A stretch of DNA of 59,489 nt, from positions 1 through 59,489 of the forward strand of contig CAWUIO010000028.1 of the NCBI GenBank assembly GCA_963922455.1. The letters run 5' to 3'. Positions 17,389 through 26,048 of the stretch are shown here, piece after piece. Both the position numbers and the translations under genes were made by a program. The notes under the pieces were generated by a model that had not been told where the DNA came from, made no database searches, and saw nothing but the letters and a program-made list of their open reading frames with translations. How positions within the stretch are numbered: position 1 is the stretch's first letter; every line of letters begins with the position of its first letter. Source of the stretch: CAWUIO01 sp963922455. Its GTDB lineage: Bacteria; Bacteroidota; Bacteroidia; Cytophagales; Microscillaceae.

Positions 17389-18642
17389 ATGTCCAAGCCA
17401 TTACAATCATGGGTAGAAATAGCCCCAGACTCAGATTTTAGTATTCATAACCTCCCCTACGGTATATTCGAATCGGCGGGGAGGGGCCCGCGGGTGGGGG
17501 TAGCCATAGGCGATCAAATCTTAGATTTGGCGGCCTGTTCTAGCCTAGGTTTACTCGATGCCCTGGAAATACCCCGGTGGGTGTTTGAATCCCAGAGCCT
17601 AAACGAATTAATACGCTTAGGGAAAGCCACCCATGCCCAACTGCGGGATTGGTTGACCCATGCCTTAAGCTTGCCCGAGCACCCCTTACGCGAACATGCC
17701 TCCCAAGTGTTGATCCCGATCTCAGACGCGCGGATGCATTTACCCGTAGAAGTGGGTGATTATACCGACTTCTACTCGAGCATCGACCACGCCACCAACG
17801 TGGGCACCATGTTCCGAGACCCCGAAAATGCCTTACTACCCAACTGGAAGCACATCCCGGTAGGCTACCACGGTCGGGCTTCTTCTATCATTGTCTCGGG
17901 GACTCCCATACAACGCCCGGTCGGTCAAACCATGCCTGCCGATGCCACCTCTCCGGTATTTGGCCCCTCTCGTTTGCTCGACTTTGAGTTGGAGATGGCT
18001 TTTATCTTGGGTAAGGATACCCAACTCGGACAAAGGGTGAGCACGGCCCAAGCCGAAGACTACATTTTTGGGATGGTCCTGTTTAATGATTGGTCGGCCC
18101 GGGATATTCAAAAATGGGAATATGTACCCCTTGGCCCTTTCTTGGCCAAAAGTTTTGCCTCTTCCATTTCGCCCTGGGTGGTGCCGATTGAAGCCTTGGC
18201 CCCTTTTAAAATTCCGGGGCCCGTTCAAGAGCCACCCGTACTTCCCTATCTCAAGGTATCCCAGCCTAGCGGACTGGATATCAACTTGGAAGTTGCCATT
18301 CAAGTCCCCGAGCAAGCAGAAGCGATCGTTTGTCGATCCAATGCCCGGCACTTGTACTGGAGTATGCACCAGCAATTGGCCCATCATACCGTAAATGGGT
18401 GTAACATCCGGGTGGGCGATATGTGTGCCTCAGGTACCATCAGTGGCCCCGAGAAAAGCTCGTTTGGCTCTATGTTGGAATTGAGCTGGCGAGGTACCCA
18501 GCCCTTGCCCATGCCCGATGGCAGCGAGCGCAAGTTCTTGCTAGATTATGATACCGTCATCATGCGGGGCCACGCCGAGAAGGATGGCATCCGGGTAGGC
18601 TTTGGGGAGGTGAGAAGCCAAATATTACCCGCAGCTGAGTAA
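17389..18642 (+). CDS. fahA: Fumarylacetoacetase
   Basis: The enzyme hydrolyses fumarylacetoacetate to fumarate and acetoacetate, the final step of tyrosine breakdown. Its motifs are 'VGDYTDFYSSIDHATNVG' (catalytic region), 'LDFELEMAFILG' (metal-binding Glu pair), 'NDWSARDIQKWEYVPLGPF' and 'DMCASGTISGPE'. The length, 417 residues, is that of the full two-domain enzyme. No maleylacetoacetate isomerase gene is seen between hmgA and this gene; the isomerisation must be done by a gene elsewhere or occur without enzyme. A hairpin terminator follows the stop codon. Confidence 0.96.
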   Translation: MSKPLQSWVEIAPDSDFSIHNLPYGIFESAGRGPRVGVAIGDQILDLAACSSLGLLDALEIPRWVFESQSLNELIRLGKATHAQLRDWLTHALSLPEHPLREHASQVLIPISDARMHLPVEVGDYTDFYSSIDHATNVGTMFRDPENALLPNWKHIPVGYHGRASSIIVSGTPIQRPVGQTMPADATSPVFGPSRLLDFELEMAFILGKDTQLGQRVSTAQAEDYIFGMVLFNDWSARDIQKWEYVPLGPFLAKSFASSISPWVVPIEALAPFKIPGPVQEPPVLPYLKVSQPSGLDINLEVAIQVPEQAEAIVCRSNARHLYWSMHQQLAHHTVNGCNIRVGDMCASGTISGPEKSSFGSMLELSWRGTQPLPMPDGSERKFLLDYDTVIMRGHAEKDGIRVGFGEVRSQILPAAE

Positions 18643-18661
18643 TCACACAATAAGCCACCAG

Positions 18662-18695
18662 AAGCCGAAGGACTCATGTTCTCTCGGCTTTTTTA
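18662..18695 (+). terminator. Rho-independent terminator after fahA
   Basis: A 7-bp stem, AAGCCGA (18662-18668) / TCGGCTT (18684-18690), is followed by a T run to 18695. It lies 20 bp after the fahA stop and immediately before repeat copy R3. Confidence 0.8.
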
Positions 18696-18699
18696 TTTT

Positions 18700-18833
18700 G
18701 GGGGGCTGCCCCCGGCGATTTTCCTAGCGCGTCCCTAGGAAAGGAGGCTGCCGCCGGGGTCGGGCTTTCGCTACTCGCTGCCTCTCCCCGCCGGGCCCAC
18801 ACGAGCTCAGACAGGCCGCTCTATCCCTCAGCC
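18700..18833 (+). repeat. Dispersed structured repeat, copy R3
   Basis: It carries the terminal pair GGCTG / CAGCC instead of GGCTT / AAGCC, and the inner stem CCCCGGCG / CGCCGGGG. The loop (about 40 bases) is unlike those of R1, R7 or R8 but nearly identical to that of R5. It starts 57 bp after the fahA stop, behind the terminator, and forms the left end of a 652-bp composite element. Confidence 0.85.
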
Positions 18834-19222
18834 GATTTTGAGAGGAGAGAGCCGAGAATAAAGACCAGAGATGGGATACAAGCCCCGAACGAGAGAAAAT
18901 TAGCTCGGGTGACTTGGCCATGCGCCAATATATTTTGGGCCTGTGCAAGGCCCCTCTGGGATCACAGAATGGGAAAAGCTTGACAAATACGATTAAGATA
19001 TGATCGCCAAGTATGGGAGGCCGGGCATGATGTTAGAAGCAAGAGTAAGATCTTAGTAACTGGGCCCGCAAAAAAAACCTGCCACGGGAGCGTCAAGTTG
19101 TTGACAAAAGAACGTAGTCCTGCCTTCCAGCCCTAAGATCTCTCTTCTCGCTTCTCTGCTCTCATCCCGTCTCCCGATTCCAAAGATCACATGTCTCTCT
19201 TCTCTACTCTCGCTTCTCTAAA
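18834..19222. repeat. Core of composite repeat (first copy), left of the mannan locus
   Basis: This non-coding segment lies between R3 and R4. It is repeated with about 20 scattered differences at 33806-34140. Diagnostic shared stretches include 'GGGCCTGTGCAAGGCCCCTC' and 'CAAATACGATTAAGATATGA'. Differences include a 7-base insertion here (GGCCGGG near 19020) and about 55 extra bases near the right end. The right part is rich in CTCTTCTC-like tracts. No open frame with coding character was found. Confidence 0.85.
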
Positions 19223-19351
19223 GGCTTAGGGATGGAGCGGCCTGTTTGAGCCCGTCGCTGCTTGCGCGTGAGCCGGCGAGTAGCGAGAGCCCGACCGGCG
19301 CGGGCAGGTATGGGCAAGGAGCCTCCCAAGGTATTCGCGCCGGGAAGCCCC
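19223..19351 (-). repeat. Dispersed structured repeat, copy R4
   Basis: It is inverted relative to R3. Read on the minus strand it starts GGGGCTTCCCGGCGC 15 bp after the stop of the 2-epimerase gene and ends CCATCCCTAAGCC. The inner stem is CCGGCGC / GCGCCGG, as in R2. It closes the left composite element. Confidence 0.85.
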
Positions 19352-19366
19352 TCTAAGGTCTCTAAC

Positions 19367-20605
19367 TTAGGCCCTTACGTGAGGACTAAACTCTCTCGCT
19401 TGATGTTGAGGCAATCTCCGTAGCATTTCCAAGCAGGCGCGGGAGTTATGATAGGGACATTTCCAGAAACCTACTTTGAGATCTTCCAGGGGAAAGTAAT
19501 CCACATTGACGCCCCAGTACCACTCCCCGTAGACCCGGTCTTTGATAAACTTCTGAATAAACTCCCAACTCCTATGCGAGTACTCCAAAAACACGGGATT
19601 TCCACTTATTTCGTAGGCGTTAAAATAGCCCACTACGGCCTCGGCCTGGACCCAGGCATACTTGTGGGTATCCAGCTTTTGGTTTCGCAAATCCAACTCA
19701 TAGTTCATGCCCCCGTCCATAGCCACTCCCTTTTGGGAAGAATAGGCCAAGCCTAATACCAAGGGCTTAATCCGCTCCAGGAATTGGGGGTTGTCCAAGA
19801 CCTCGGCGGCCTCCCAAATAAGCCAGGAAGCCTCAATGTCGTGCCCAAAGGAAATGGCATGCGATTTTACTTGCCAATTTTCGTCTAAGAAAAGGTGCTG
19901 AAATTGCCCTTCTACGTCGACCAAGCGGGTTTCGTAAAGTCTCAACAAGGCCCGGATTTGCTTGTCCAGACAAGGGTTTGGCCAGATACGGTAGAGATTG
20001 GTGTAGGCTTCCAAAACATGGAGATGCGTATTCATGCTCTTTTTTTCGTTGGCATCTTTGGCACTGAGCCGGACATCTTCCAATTCACCCCACTCCCGGC
20101 TAAGGGCCTCGATGTAACCTCCATGTTGTTTATCCCAGCCAAATTGTTCCAGAAAGCCAAATAGTTCTTGAGCTTTTTCACAGGCCTCGGGTTTGCCTAC
20201 GGCCCGGTAATATTCACTCAGGCTGTAAATAGCAAAGGCTTGCCCGTAAATTTGCTTGCGGCTATTTGAGGCACGTCCTAGATAATCGACCGTCCAGTAA
20301 CAGCCTCCAAATTCGGCATCCATAAAATGCTTGATGAGGTAATCGTAGGCCCGATGGGCCATATTTAAATACAAGGGCTTAGGATCAAACTGATAAGCCG
20401 CCGAGAAGGTCCATAGGATTCTTGAATTTAGGACCAGGCTCTTCTCGGCTAAGGGATGGACCGTATTCTTATCGTTTATTTCTCCGTAAAAGCCCCCGTG
20501 GGTTTCATCGACCGTATTGTGCAGCCAATACTCCAGAATACTCAGGAGCTCAATCCGAGCCTCCTGGTAAAAACTTTCCAGGTTATTAATCAGGCTAGTT
20601 TTCAT
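19367..20605 (-). CDS. AGE-family disaccharide 2-epimerase (cellobiose/mannobiose 2-epimerase)
   Basis: The 412-residue protein has an (alpha/alpha)6-barrel with the family signatures 'MNTHLHVLEAYTNLYR', 'ISFGHDIEASWLIWEA' and 'GFWKCPYHNSRACLEM', which hold the catalytic histidines. In characterised beta-mannan loci this enzyme turns beta-1,4-mannobiose into mannosyl-glucose, the substrate of the GH130 phosphorylase. Here the GH130 gene lies only 3 bp upstream, which strongly supports that use rather than N-acylglucosamine epimerisation. It has no signal peptide, so it is cytoplasmic. It is the last gene of the minus-strand mannan operon. Confidence 0.9.
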   Translation of the reverse strand: MKTSLINNLESFYQEARIELLSILEYWLHNTVDETHGGFYGEINDKNTVHPLAEKSLVLNSRILWTFSAAYQFDPKPLYLNMAHRAYDYLIKHFMDAEFGGCYWTVDYLGRASNSRKQIYGQAFAIYSLSEYYRAVGKPEACEKAQELFGFLEQFGWDKQHGGYIEALSREWGELEDVRLSAKDANEKKSMNTHLHVLEAYTNLYRIWPNPCLDKQIRALLRLYETRLVDVEGQFQHLFLDENWQVKSHAISFGHDIEASWLIWEAAEVLDNPQFLERIKPLVLGLAYSSQKGVAMDGGMNYELDLRNQKLDTHKYAWVQAEAVVGYFNAYEISGNPVFLEYSHRSWEFIQKFIKDRVYGEWYWGVNVDYFPLEDLKVGFWKCPYHNSRACLEMLRRLPQHQAREFSPHVRA

Positions 20606-20608
20606 AAT

Positions 20609-21799
20609 TTAATTAGAAAGCACTTGAGCTTGAAAAGATTCGTTTTTCTGAATTAACCCCTTTACCGTTTGGACTGAGGTGTAGCTGCGATAGCCATCTT
20701 CTGGGGTATTTATGGTGTAGTCTAGCAATTGATCTAAGCTAGTGCTAGCCACGTGCATGCGCGTATCCGAGGAGGCATAATAGATAAATACCTTCCCATC
20801 ATCGTCTAGGATCCAAGCATTACAGAAAAGAACATTCGAGACATCACCTACCCGTTCTTCTCCTTCGGGAGCCATAAAATACCCCCCTGGTTTGTGAATT
20901 ATTTTGGCCGGGTTTTGTAAATCGGTCATAAAGAGATACAACACATATCGGAGCCCGGCCGCCGTATTGCGAACCCCGTGGCCCATATGAAGCCATCCTT
21001 TTTCGGTTTTTAGGGGAGCGGGGCCCAGGCCATTTTTCACCTCCGAGATGGTATGATAGACCCTGGGATCTATCAAGGTCTCTTCGGCCACGTAGGCTTG
21101 CTCAATGCTATCTGAAAGCCCAAATGCAATTCCTCCGCCCGAGCCTGCATTGATAAAGCCGTCTTGGGGACGGGTATAAAAGGCATATTTCCCCTGAATA
21201 AATTCGGGGTGAATCACTGCATTCCGCTGCTGGGGTGAATTGGTTTGGAGGTCGGCCAGTCTTTCCCAGGTTTTGAGATCTTGAGTACGCACAATGCCAC
21301 ATTGAGCAATGGCCGAGGAATGGTCTCCGGGAGGAGCCTTAGGGTCTTTTCTTTCGGTACAGAAAATCCCATAGATCCAGCCATCTTCGTGCTCGATCAA
21401 GCGCATATCGTAGGTATTGATATCGGGTTCTTGGGTTTCTGGTATTTCCACGGGGTAATCCCAAAACTTAAATTGATCAATCCCATTCGGGCTCTCGGCT
21501 ATCCCAAAGAAAGATTTTCGGTCCATGCCTTCTACTCGGGCGATCATATAATATTTGCCATTCCACTTAATAGCTCCGGCGTTAAAGACGGCATTGATCC
21601 CAAAACGTTCCATAAGAAAAGGGTTGCTTTCGGGGTTTAAGTCATAGCGCCAAAAGAGCGGGGTATGTGCTGCTGTCAAGGCGGGAAATTGATATCTGCT
21701 GTAAATGCCATTGCCTGGCTCAACTTTTGGGTTTTCTCTTAGTATAAGCCTCTCGTGTTGATCTTTTAAGAGGCTCAATCGTTTTTGAAATTCGTTCAT
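20609..21799 (-). CDS. GH130 glycoside phosphorylase, likely 4-O-beta-mannosyl-glucose phosphorylase
   Basis: Conserved GH130 blocks are present: 'AGAIKWNGKYYMIARVEG', 'DINTYDMRLIEHEDGWIYG' and 'GLGPAPLKTEKGWLHMGHGV'. The protein would phosphorolyse mannosyl-glucose to mannose 1-phosphate and glucose in the cytoplasm. The start ATG 21799 gives 396 residues and leaves 26 bp after the symporter gene; the frame is open further upstream, but that extension would overlap the symporter gene. Together with the adjacent 2-epimerase it completes the known energy-saving mannobiose route. Mannosyl-N-acetylglucosamine phosphorylase is an alternative activity, but the GH26 neighbours argue for beta-mannan. 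Confidence 0.92.
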   Translation of the reverse strand: MNEFQKRLSLLKDQHERLILRENPKVEPGNGIYSRYQFPALTAAHTPLFWRYDLNPESNPFLMERFGINAVFNAGAIKWNGKYYMIARVEGMDRKSFFGIAESPNGIDQFKFWDYPVEIPETQEPDINTYDMRLIEHEDGWIYGIFCTERKDPKAPPGDHSSAIAQCGIVRTQDLKTWERLADLQTNSPQQRNAVIHPEFIQGKYAFYTRPQDGFINAGSGGGIAFGLSDSIEQAYVAEETLIDPRVYHTISEVKNGLGPAPLKTEKGWLHMGHGVRNTAAGLRYVLYLFMTDLQNPAKIIHKPGGYFMAPEGEERVGDVSNVLFCNAWILDDDGKVFIYYASSDTRMHVASTSLDQLLDYTINTPEDGYRSYTSVQTVKGLIQKNESFQAQVLSN

Positions 21800-21825
21800 G
21801 ATTGTAAGTTTTCGGATAATGTCAA

Positions 21826-23652
21826 TTAGTAAGTTTCCAATTTGAGATACCAGGTTTTCCAGAGGGCATATAGACATATGGCCAGGATAAGCGCGGTAAT
21901 GAGGGAAGCTTCTATCTGAAGTAATACTATGAATATAGGCAAGGCTACCAAACACAATTGGGCCAGGATCCCCAGTCCAACATTGAGCATATCTCGGCCA
22001 AAGTCTTCATTTGGCTTAAACGTCGGGTCCTCGATCTGTACCCTTTGCCGGATAGGCTCCCAATAACCCCAGGGCCTTACGTTTTTATAAAACTTCTTTA
22101 AGGTTTCTAAATCGGTAGGGGGGCTCAGCAAGGCCCCTACAATACTGCCCGATAAAGAGATAAGGAGAATCAGGGGGAAATAATACAAGGGTTGAGCCCC
22201 CTCAAAAATATATGGGAAGATGAGGGCCGGGACGATCCCCGACAACATGCCCCAGAAAAAACCTTGTCCATTAAAGCGCCACCAATGCCACTTGAGCACA
22301 TTGGCTGCTACATAGCCGCCATAAAGGGCCGATACGATCCATTGTAAAATAGAATTTACATCCTTGGCATACAGGCCGAGAATGATGCTGACTATCACTA
22401 CGGCAATGCCCACCGTATAATTCATCACCCGGATGAGGGAGGGGCCGGCTTTGGGGTTGATATTTTTTAAGTAAATATCATTGACTATATAGGCTTGGGC
22501 TGCATTTAAGGTGCCCGCAAAGGTTCCCATAAAGGCGGCCATCAAGCCGGTAATCAATAAGCCAAATAGGCCAATTGGGGCAAATTCATTAATTGCCGAA
22601 GGAAGTATTTTCTCAAAATCCAGTCCTTGGGCCGAGCTTAAATCCAATCGCTCATAATAGACGATGGCCAAGACGACAAAACCAATCACCATAAAGTAGC
22701 GGGCAGGCATCAAAACTAAGTTGACAAAGCCACTCATTAAAGCCGCTTCTTTGGGACTTCGGGTAGATAGGATTTTTTGCATGTCATAGTTGGGGGCCGG
22801 ACCGGCTACACTGGCCAATACTCCTTTAAACAGCATAATCGAGAAGAAAAGGCCAAATGGCGAAAAGGCGTCATCGCTTATTTTTTGATTCACCTCGGGC
22901 AGGCTACTCGACCAATCCAATCCCATTTCCCAAGAAAAAAATGGATTGTACCACCCCTTGGGAACTACCAAGGTCTCCCCCCCTAACACAGTCATGGCAA
23001 TGAAGGCAATTCCTAAGGAGGCAATAGTCATAATGACGTATTGCAAGACATCTGCCCATACAATACTAGACATCCCCCCTAAAATGGCGTACACAGTGGC
23101 AATAAGGGAAAAAACAATCCCGTAAAAGTGGGGGACATAGGCTGGGCTAACCTCAAAAGGGACATAGGCTTCTACATATTGCCAGGGAATAAAAATCTCA
23201 ATAAACTTTCCCAAGCCAATGAAACCATAGGCCATAAACCCTAGACAGCTCAAGATGGCAAATATCACAACAATACTATGGGCTGCCTGGGAGTCATTTC
23301 CTTTGCCAAACCGGGTGATGATCCATTCCGCTCCGGTAGTTACTTGGGAGCGCCGAAGCCAAATGGATAGGTATACCATCAAAAAGATTTGGTTGAATAC
23401 GGGCCAAAGCCAAGGGAGCCAAATACTTTTCAGGCCATACACAAACGTGATGGTCACCAACCAGATCGTACCCGAGATGTCAAACATCCCCGAAGCATTC
23501 GAGATACCAAGCATCCACCAAGGGATCTGATTCCCTCCTAACATGTAGTCTCCTTTACTCCGAGCGGCCCGCTTACTCAGGTAAAACCCGATGCCGATGA
23601 CCGCCAGGAGATACAGAAAAATAATAAGTACGTCAACCCAATGAATTCTCAT
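21826..23652 (-). CDS. Sodium:solute symporter (SSS family), probable mannobiose importer
   Basis: The 608-residue integral membrane protein has about 14 predicted helices. It starts 'VDVLIIFLYLLAVIGIGFY', followed by the SSS pattern 'SKGDYMLGGNQIPWWMLGIS'. It lies inside the mannan operon between the mannanases and the cytoplasmic epimerase/phosphorylase, so it should carry the oligosaccharide product (probably mannobiose) across the inner membrane with Na+. Substrate assignment rests on context. SSS carriers are a less usual choice than MFS/GPH carriers in such loci. Confidence 0.88.
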   Translation of the reverse strand: MRIHWVDVLIIFLYLLAVIGIGFYLSKRAARSKGDYMLGGNQIPWWMLGISNASGMFDISGTIWLVTITFVYGLKSIWLPWLWPVFNQIFLMVYLSIWLRRSQVTTGAEWIITRFGKGNDSQAAHSIVVIFAILSCLGFMAYGFIGLGKFIEIFIPWQYVEAYVPFEVSPAYVPHFYGIVFSLIATVYAILGGMSSIVWADVLQYVIMTIASLGIAFIAMTVLGGETLVVPKGWYNPFFSWEMGLDWSSSLPEVNQKISDDAFSPFGLFFSIMLFKGVLASVAGPAPNYDMQKILSTRSPKEAALMSGFVNLVLMPARYFMVIGFVVLAIVYYERLDLSSAQGLDFEKILPSAINEFAPIGLFGLLITGLMAAFMGTFAGTLNAAQAYIVNDIYLKNINPKAGPSLIRVMNYTVGIAVVIVSIILGLYAKDVNSILQWIVSALYGGYVAANVLKWHWWRFNGQGFFWGMLSGIVPALIFPYIFEGAQPLYYFPLILLISLSGSIVGALLSPPTDLETLKKFYKNVRPWGYWEPIRQRVQIEDPTFKPNEDFGRDMLNVGLGILAQLCLVALPIFIVLLQIEASLITALILAICLYALWKTWYLKLETY

Positions 23653-23704
23653 AATTTAAGGCTATTGTTCTTCCGGATTATTTATTTCCGGTCTCGGTTC
23701 TCGC

Positions 23705-24865
23705 TTATTGTACCTCGTAGACCTTTGGCAGTTGGCTTTCAAAAATGGTTAAGGGGTCACGGAAAAAGTCCATGAAAGGTTCCGCGCTTTCATGTCCCGG
23801 ATAAGGGCCATAAAAGTGCCCACTATTGCCATTTCTCCATACCATCAAATAGGCTATCTTACGGGCTTGAGGGTCGGCTTTGATATTGTCTAACAATACA
23901 CTTGTAAACCAATCTGGGATCGTTAATTGATCTAAACCGGTCTCGGTTAGAGCGGCTGGTTTTCCTTTTTGCTCCGCTAGGCTAACTACTTTATTCAAAC
24001 CAGCTATTGCCTGAGGAGCTAGAACTTGGCTTTGAAACTCCCAGTAATTGTCAATGCCCAAAATATCTACATAGTCATCCCCTGGGTAGCGCTCGGTATA
24101 TTCGTCAATATCCGAAATCCGATCGGGTGAGTAGGCATATATGACATTATGGACCTGTTGTTCATCCCTCAAATAATCTACCGTATATTGCCAAAGTGCT
24201 ATGTATTCTTCGGGAGTACAGTAATCGGCTCCCCACCAAAACCAATCACCCGTATGCTCGTGGAAAGGGCGAAAGATAAGCGGTATGGATTTTCCATCAC
24301 TTCCAACAAGGCTTTTAAAGAAATCTGCCAGGGCCCTTAAATTGCGGGTATAGATCTCATTCTTATCGCCACCGGGGAGAATGGAAGCCACGGCAGGAGT
24401 TGTATCATAGAAATTATCCCCAGTATTGTAATTGGGCATATGCCAGCTAAAGGTATTGATACCCCCGCGATCATAGGCTTCAATTGTCAACTGTTTGATC
24501 TTGGAAGAACGAATGGGGTCGATGCTGCTATTCCCTAACAATGACTTGATAACATTCTCAAGATCCCATCCGTAGAGAGCGGGATAATCACCACAAACGT
24601 CTTTGATATCGCTGCGGTTTGGTTCAAATTGCCAGCCAATCCCCTCAAATGTGGCATTTTGCTGACCGAAGACAATCCCTCCGGCTTGGTTATTCAAGAG
24701 GTTATAATACAGCGCCTTTGTTTCGTAGCTTGCTTCGCTGTCCACCATATCTACAGAGTAAGGAAATTCCACAGGCTGGGGATCTGTTTCGTTGGGGTCG
24801 CTGCTACAAGCATACAACATAGCACTTAAAGCTCCTAGGTAAAATAATCTAATTATAATCTTCAT
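23705..24865 (-). CDS. GH26 beta-mannanase, lipoprotein
   Basis: The lipoprotein signal 'LGALSAMLYAC' (Cys20) anchors a GH26 catalytic domain covering the rest of the 386 residues. The acid/base is Glu203 in 'IFRPFHEHTGDWFWW' and the nucleophile Glu308 in 'AALTETGLDQL', both in the standard GH26 surroundings. It probably works at the outer-membrane surface, cutting mannan near the SusC/D complex. It overlaps the upstream GH26 gene by 4 bp (ATGA), so the two are translationally coupled. No carbohydrate-binding module is attached. Confidence 0.94.
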   Translation of the reverse strand: MKIIIRLFYLGALSAMLYACSSDPNETDPQPVEFPYSVDMVDSEASYETKALYYNLLNNQAGGIVFGQQNATFEGIGWQFEPNRSDIKDVCGDYPALYGWDLENVIKSLLGNSSIDPIRSSKIKQLTIEAYDRGGINTFSWHMPNYNTGDNFYDTTPAVASILPGGDKNEIYTRNLRALADFFKSLVGSDGKSIPLIFRPFHEHTGDWFWWGADYCTPEEYIALWQYTVDYLRDEQQVHNVIYAYSPDRISDIDEYTERYPGDDYVDILGIDNYWEFQSQVLAPQAIAGLNKVVSLAEQKGKPAALTETGLDQLTIPDWFTSVLLDNIKADPQARKIAYLMVWRNGNSGHFYGPYPGHESAEPFMDFFRDPLTIFESQLPKVYEVQ

Positions 24866-25983
24866 CGTGACTTAAATTTCTTGTAGAGTTTGTAAGAGGC
24901 ACTAGTCTTCTGGAAAAAGACATCCCTCTCTTCATAAAATGCCTGAAAATCTTCTGAACTTGTTTGATTGGGATAAGGAGCGAAATAGTGTTGCATATTC
25001 GCATTTCGCCAAACTAAAACGTATGACAAATCCAATCCCTTTACAATAGGCCGGACCATCTCTGTCCACCACTTCGATTCGGGTAGCGCTTCCAGTCCTG
25101 TTTCGGTCCAAGCCGCAACTTTTTTCTTAGTTTGAGCTAATGAACAGACCGCTTCTGCCATGGATCTAGCATGCTTTAGAAAAGCCTCATTACTCTCCGG
25201 GGCATTACGGTGGTAGGCATCAAAGCCTAGAATGTCTATGTAAGCATCTCCTGGGTAGCGCTCTAAATATTCTTCTGGGCTATTAAACTTATCTGGTGAA
25301 TAGGCATAGAGAACATTATGTACTCCTTGGTCACGTAAATATTGGACGGTCATCTGCCAAAGGGCTCGGTACTCTTCGGGACTGCAGTGTTCCCTTCCCC
25401 ACCAAAACCAACTGCCATTATGCTCGTGATATAGCCTGAGGATTACGGGTATTTTTTTACCCCAAGCTACTTTTAGACTTTTAAGAAAAGTAGCAAGCCG
25501 GCCCAACCATACTTGATACTCCATGTGTTTTTCTCCTCCGGGCAAAATGGATCCAAAACCATCTACCTTGCTCCAGGAGCTCTCCCCAGTTATCGGATTG
25601 TGCAAATGCCAACTAATGGTATTGACCGCTCCCATCTTATAGGCTTTGATCATAAACTCCCGCATCCGCGAAAAGGGTACACTATCAATATTTTCGGGTT
25701 CGTTCAGTTCCAGATGACCCAAATCCCAGCCAAAAACGGCGGGGTACTCACCTACGGTGTACCTCACATCCGAACCTTCCTCTCGATACTTCCATCCAAT
25801 GCCATAGGCTAAATCGTCCTGATGGCCAAACATAATACCCTCCTGGGCCAGTCGCTGCATATTTTGATATAAGCGAATGGTGGCTCGAGTGGCTTTAGGG
25901 TCTACCGGTTTGATTTGGGCCACGGAAACTTGGGAAAGGCCCGTTAGCAAGAGATATACGTTTATAAATGCTCGAATTCGCAT
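24862..25983 (-). CDS. GH26 beta-mannanase, type I signal peptide
   Basis: This is a second GH26 enzyme of 373 residues. The signal peptide ends near 'QVSVAQ' (residue 23) with no lipobox, so it is probably periplasmic. The acid/base is Glu187 ('LRLYHEHNGSWFWW') and the nucleophile Glu294 ('AAWTETGLEAL'). The pair resembles a surface endo-enzyme plus a periplasmic mannobiose-releasing one, as known for other Bacteroidota mannan loci; that division of labour is inferred from the signals. It lies 65 bp downstream of the glycan-binding protein gene. Confidence 0.93.
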   Translation of the reverse strand: MRIRAFINVYLLLTGLSQVSVAQIKPVDPKATRATIRLYQNMQRLAQEGIMFGHQDDLAYGIGWKYREEGSDVRYTVGEYPAVFGWDLGHLELNEPENIDSVPFSRMREFMIKAYKMGAVNTISWHLHNPITGESSWSKVDGFGSILPGGEKHMEYQVWLGRLATFLKSLKVAWGKKIPVILRLYHEHNGSWFWWGREHCSPEEYRALWQMTVQYLRDQGVHNVLYAYSPDKFNSPEEYLERYPGDAYIDILGFDAYHRNAPESNEAFLKHARSMAEAVCSLAQTKKKVAAWTETGLEALPESKWWTEMVRPIVKGLDLSYVLVWRNANMQHYFAPYPNQTSSEDFQAFYEERDVFFQKTSASYKLYKKFKSR

Positions 25984-26048
25984 GGCGTTTCGATTTAAAA
26001 TGAAGAATAGCCTGAAACCAAGCTACTCTTCATAAAACTAAAACTAAT

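Noticed and set aside
18724..18948. 74-residue minus-strand frame, with a near copy at 33696-33920
   Set aside because: The similarity comes from the composite repeat; the shared peptide covers hairpin DNA and substitutions do not look codon-constrained.
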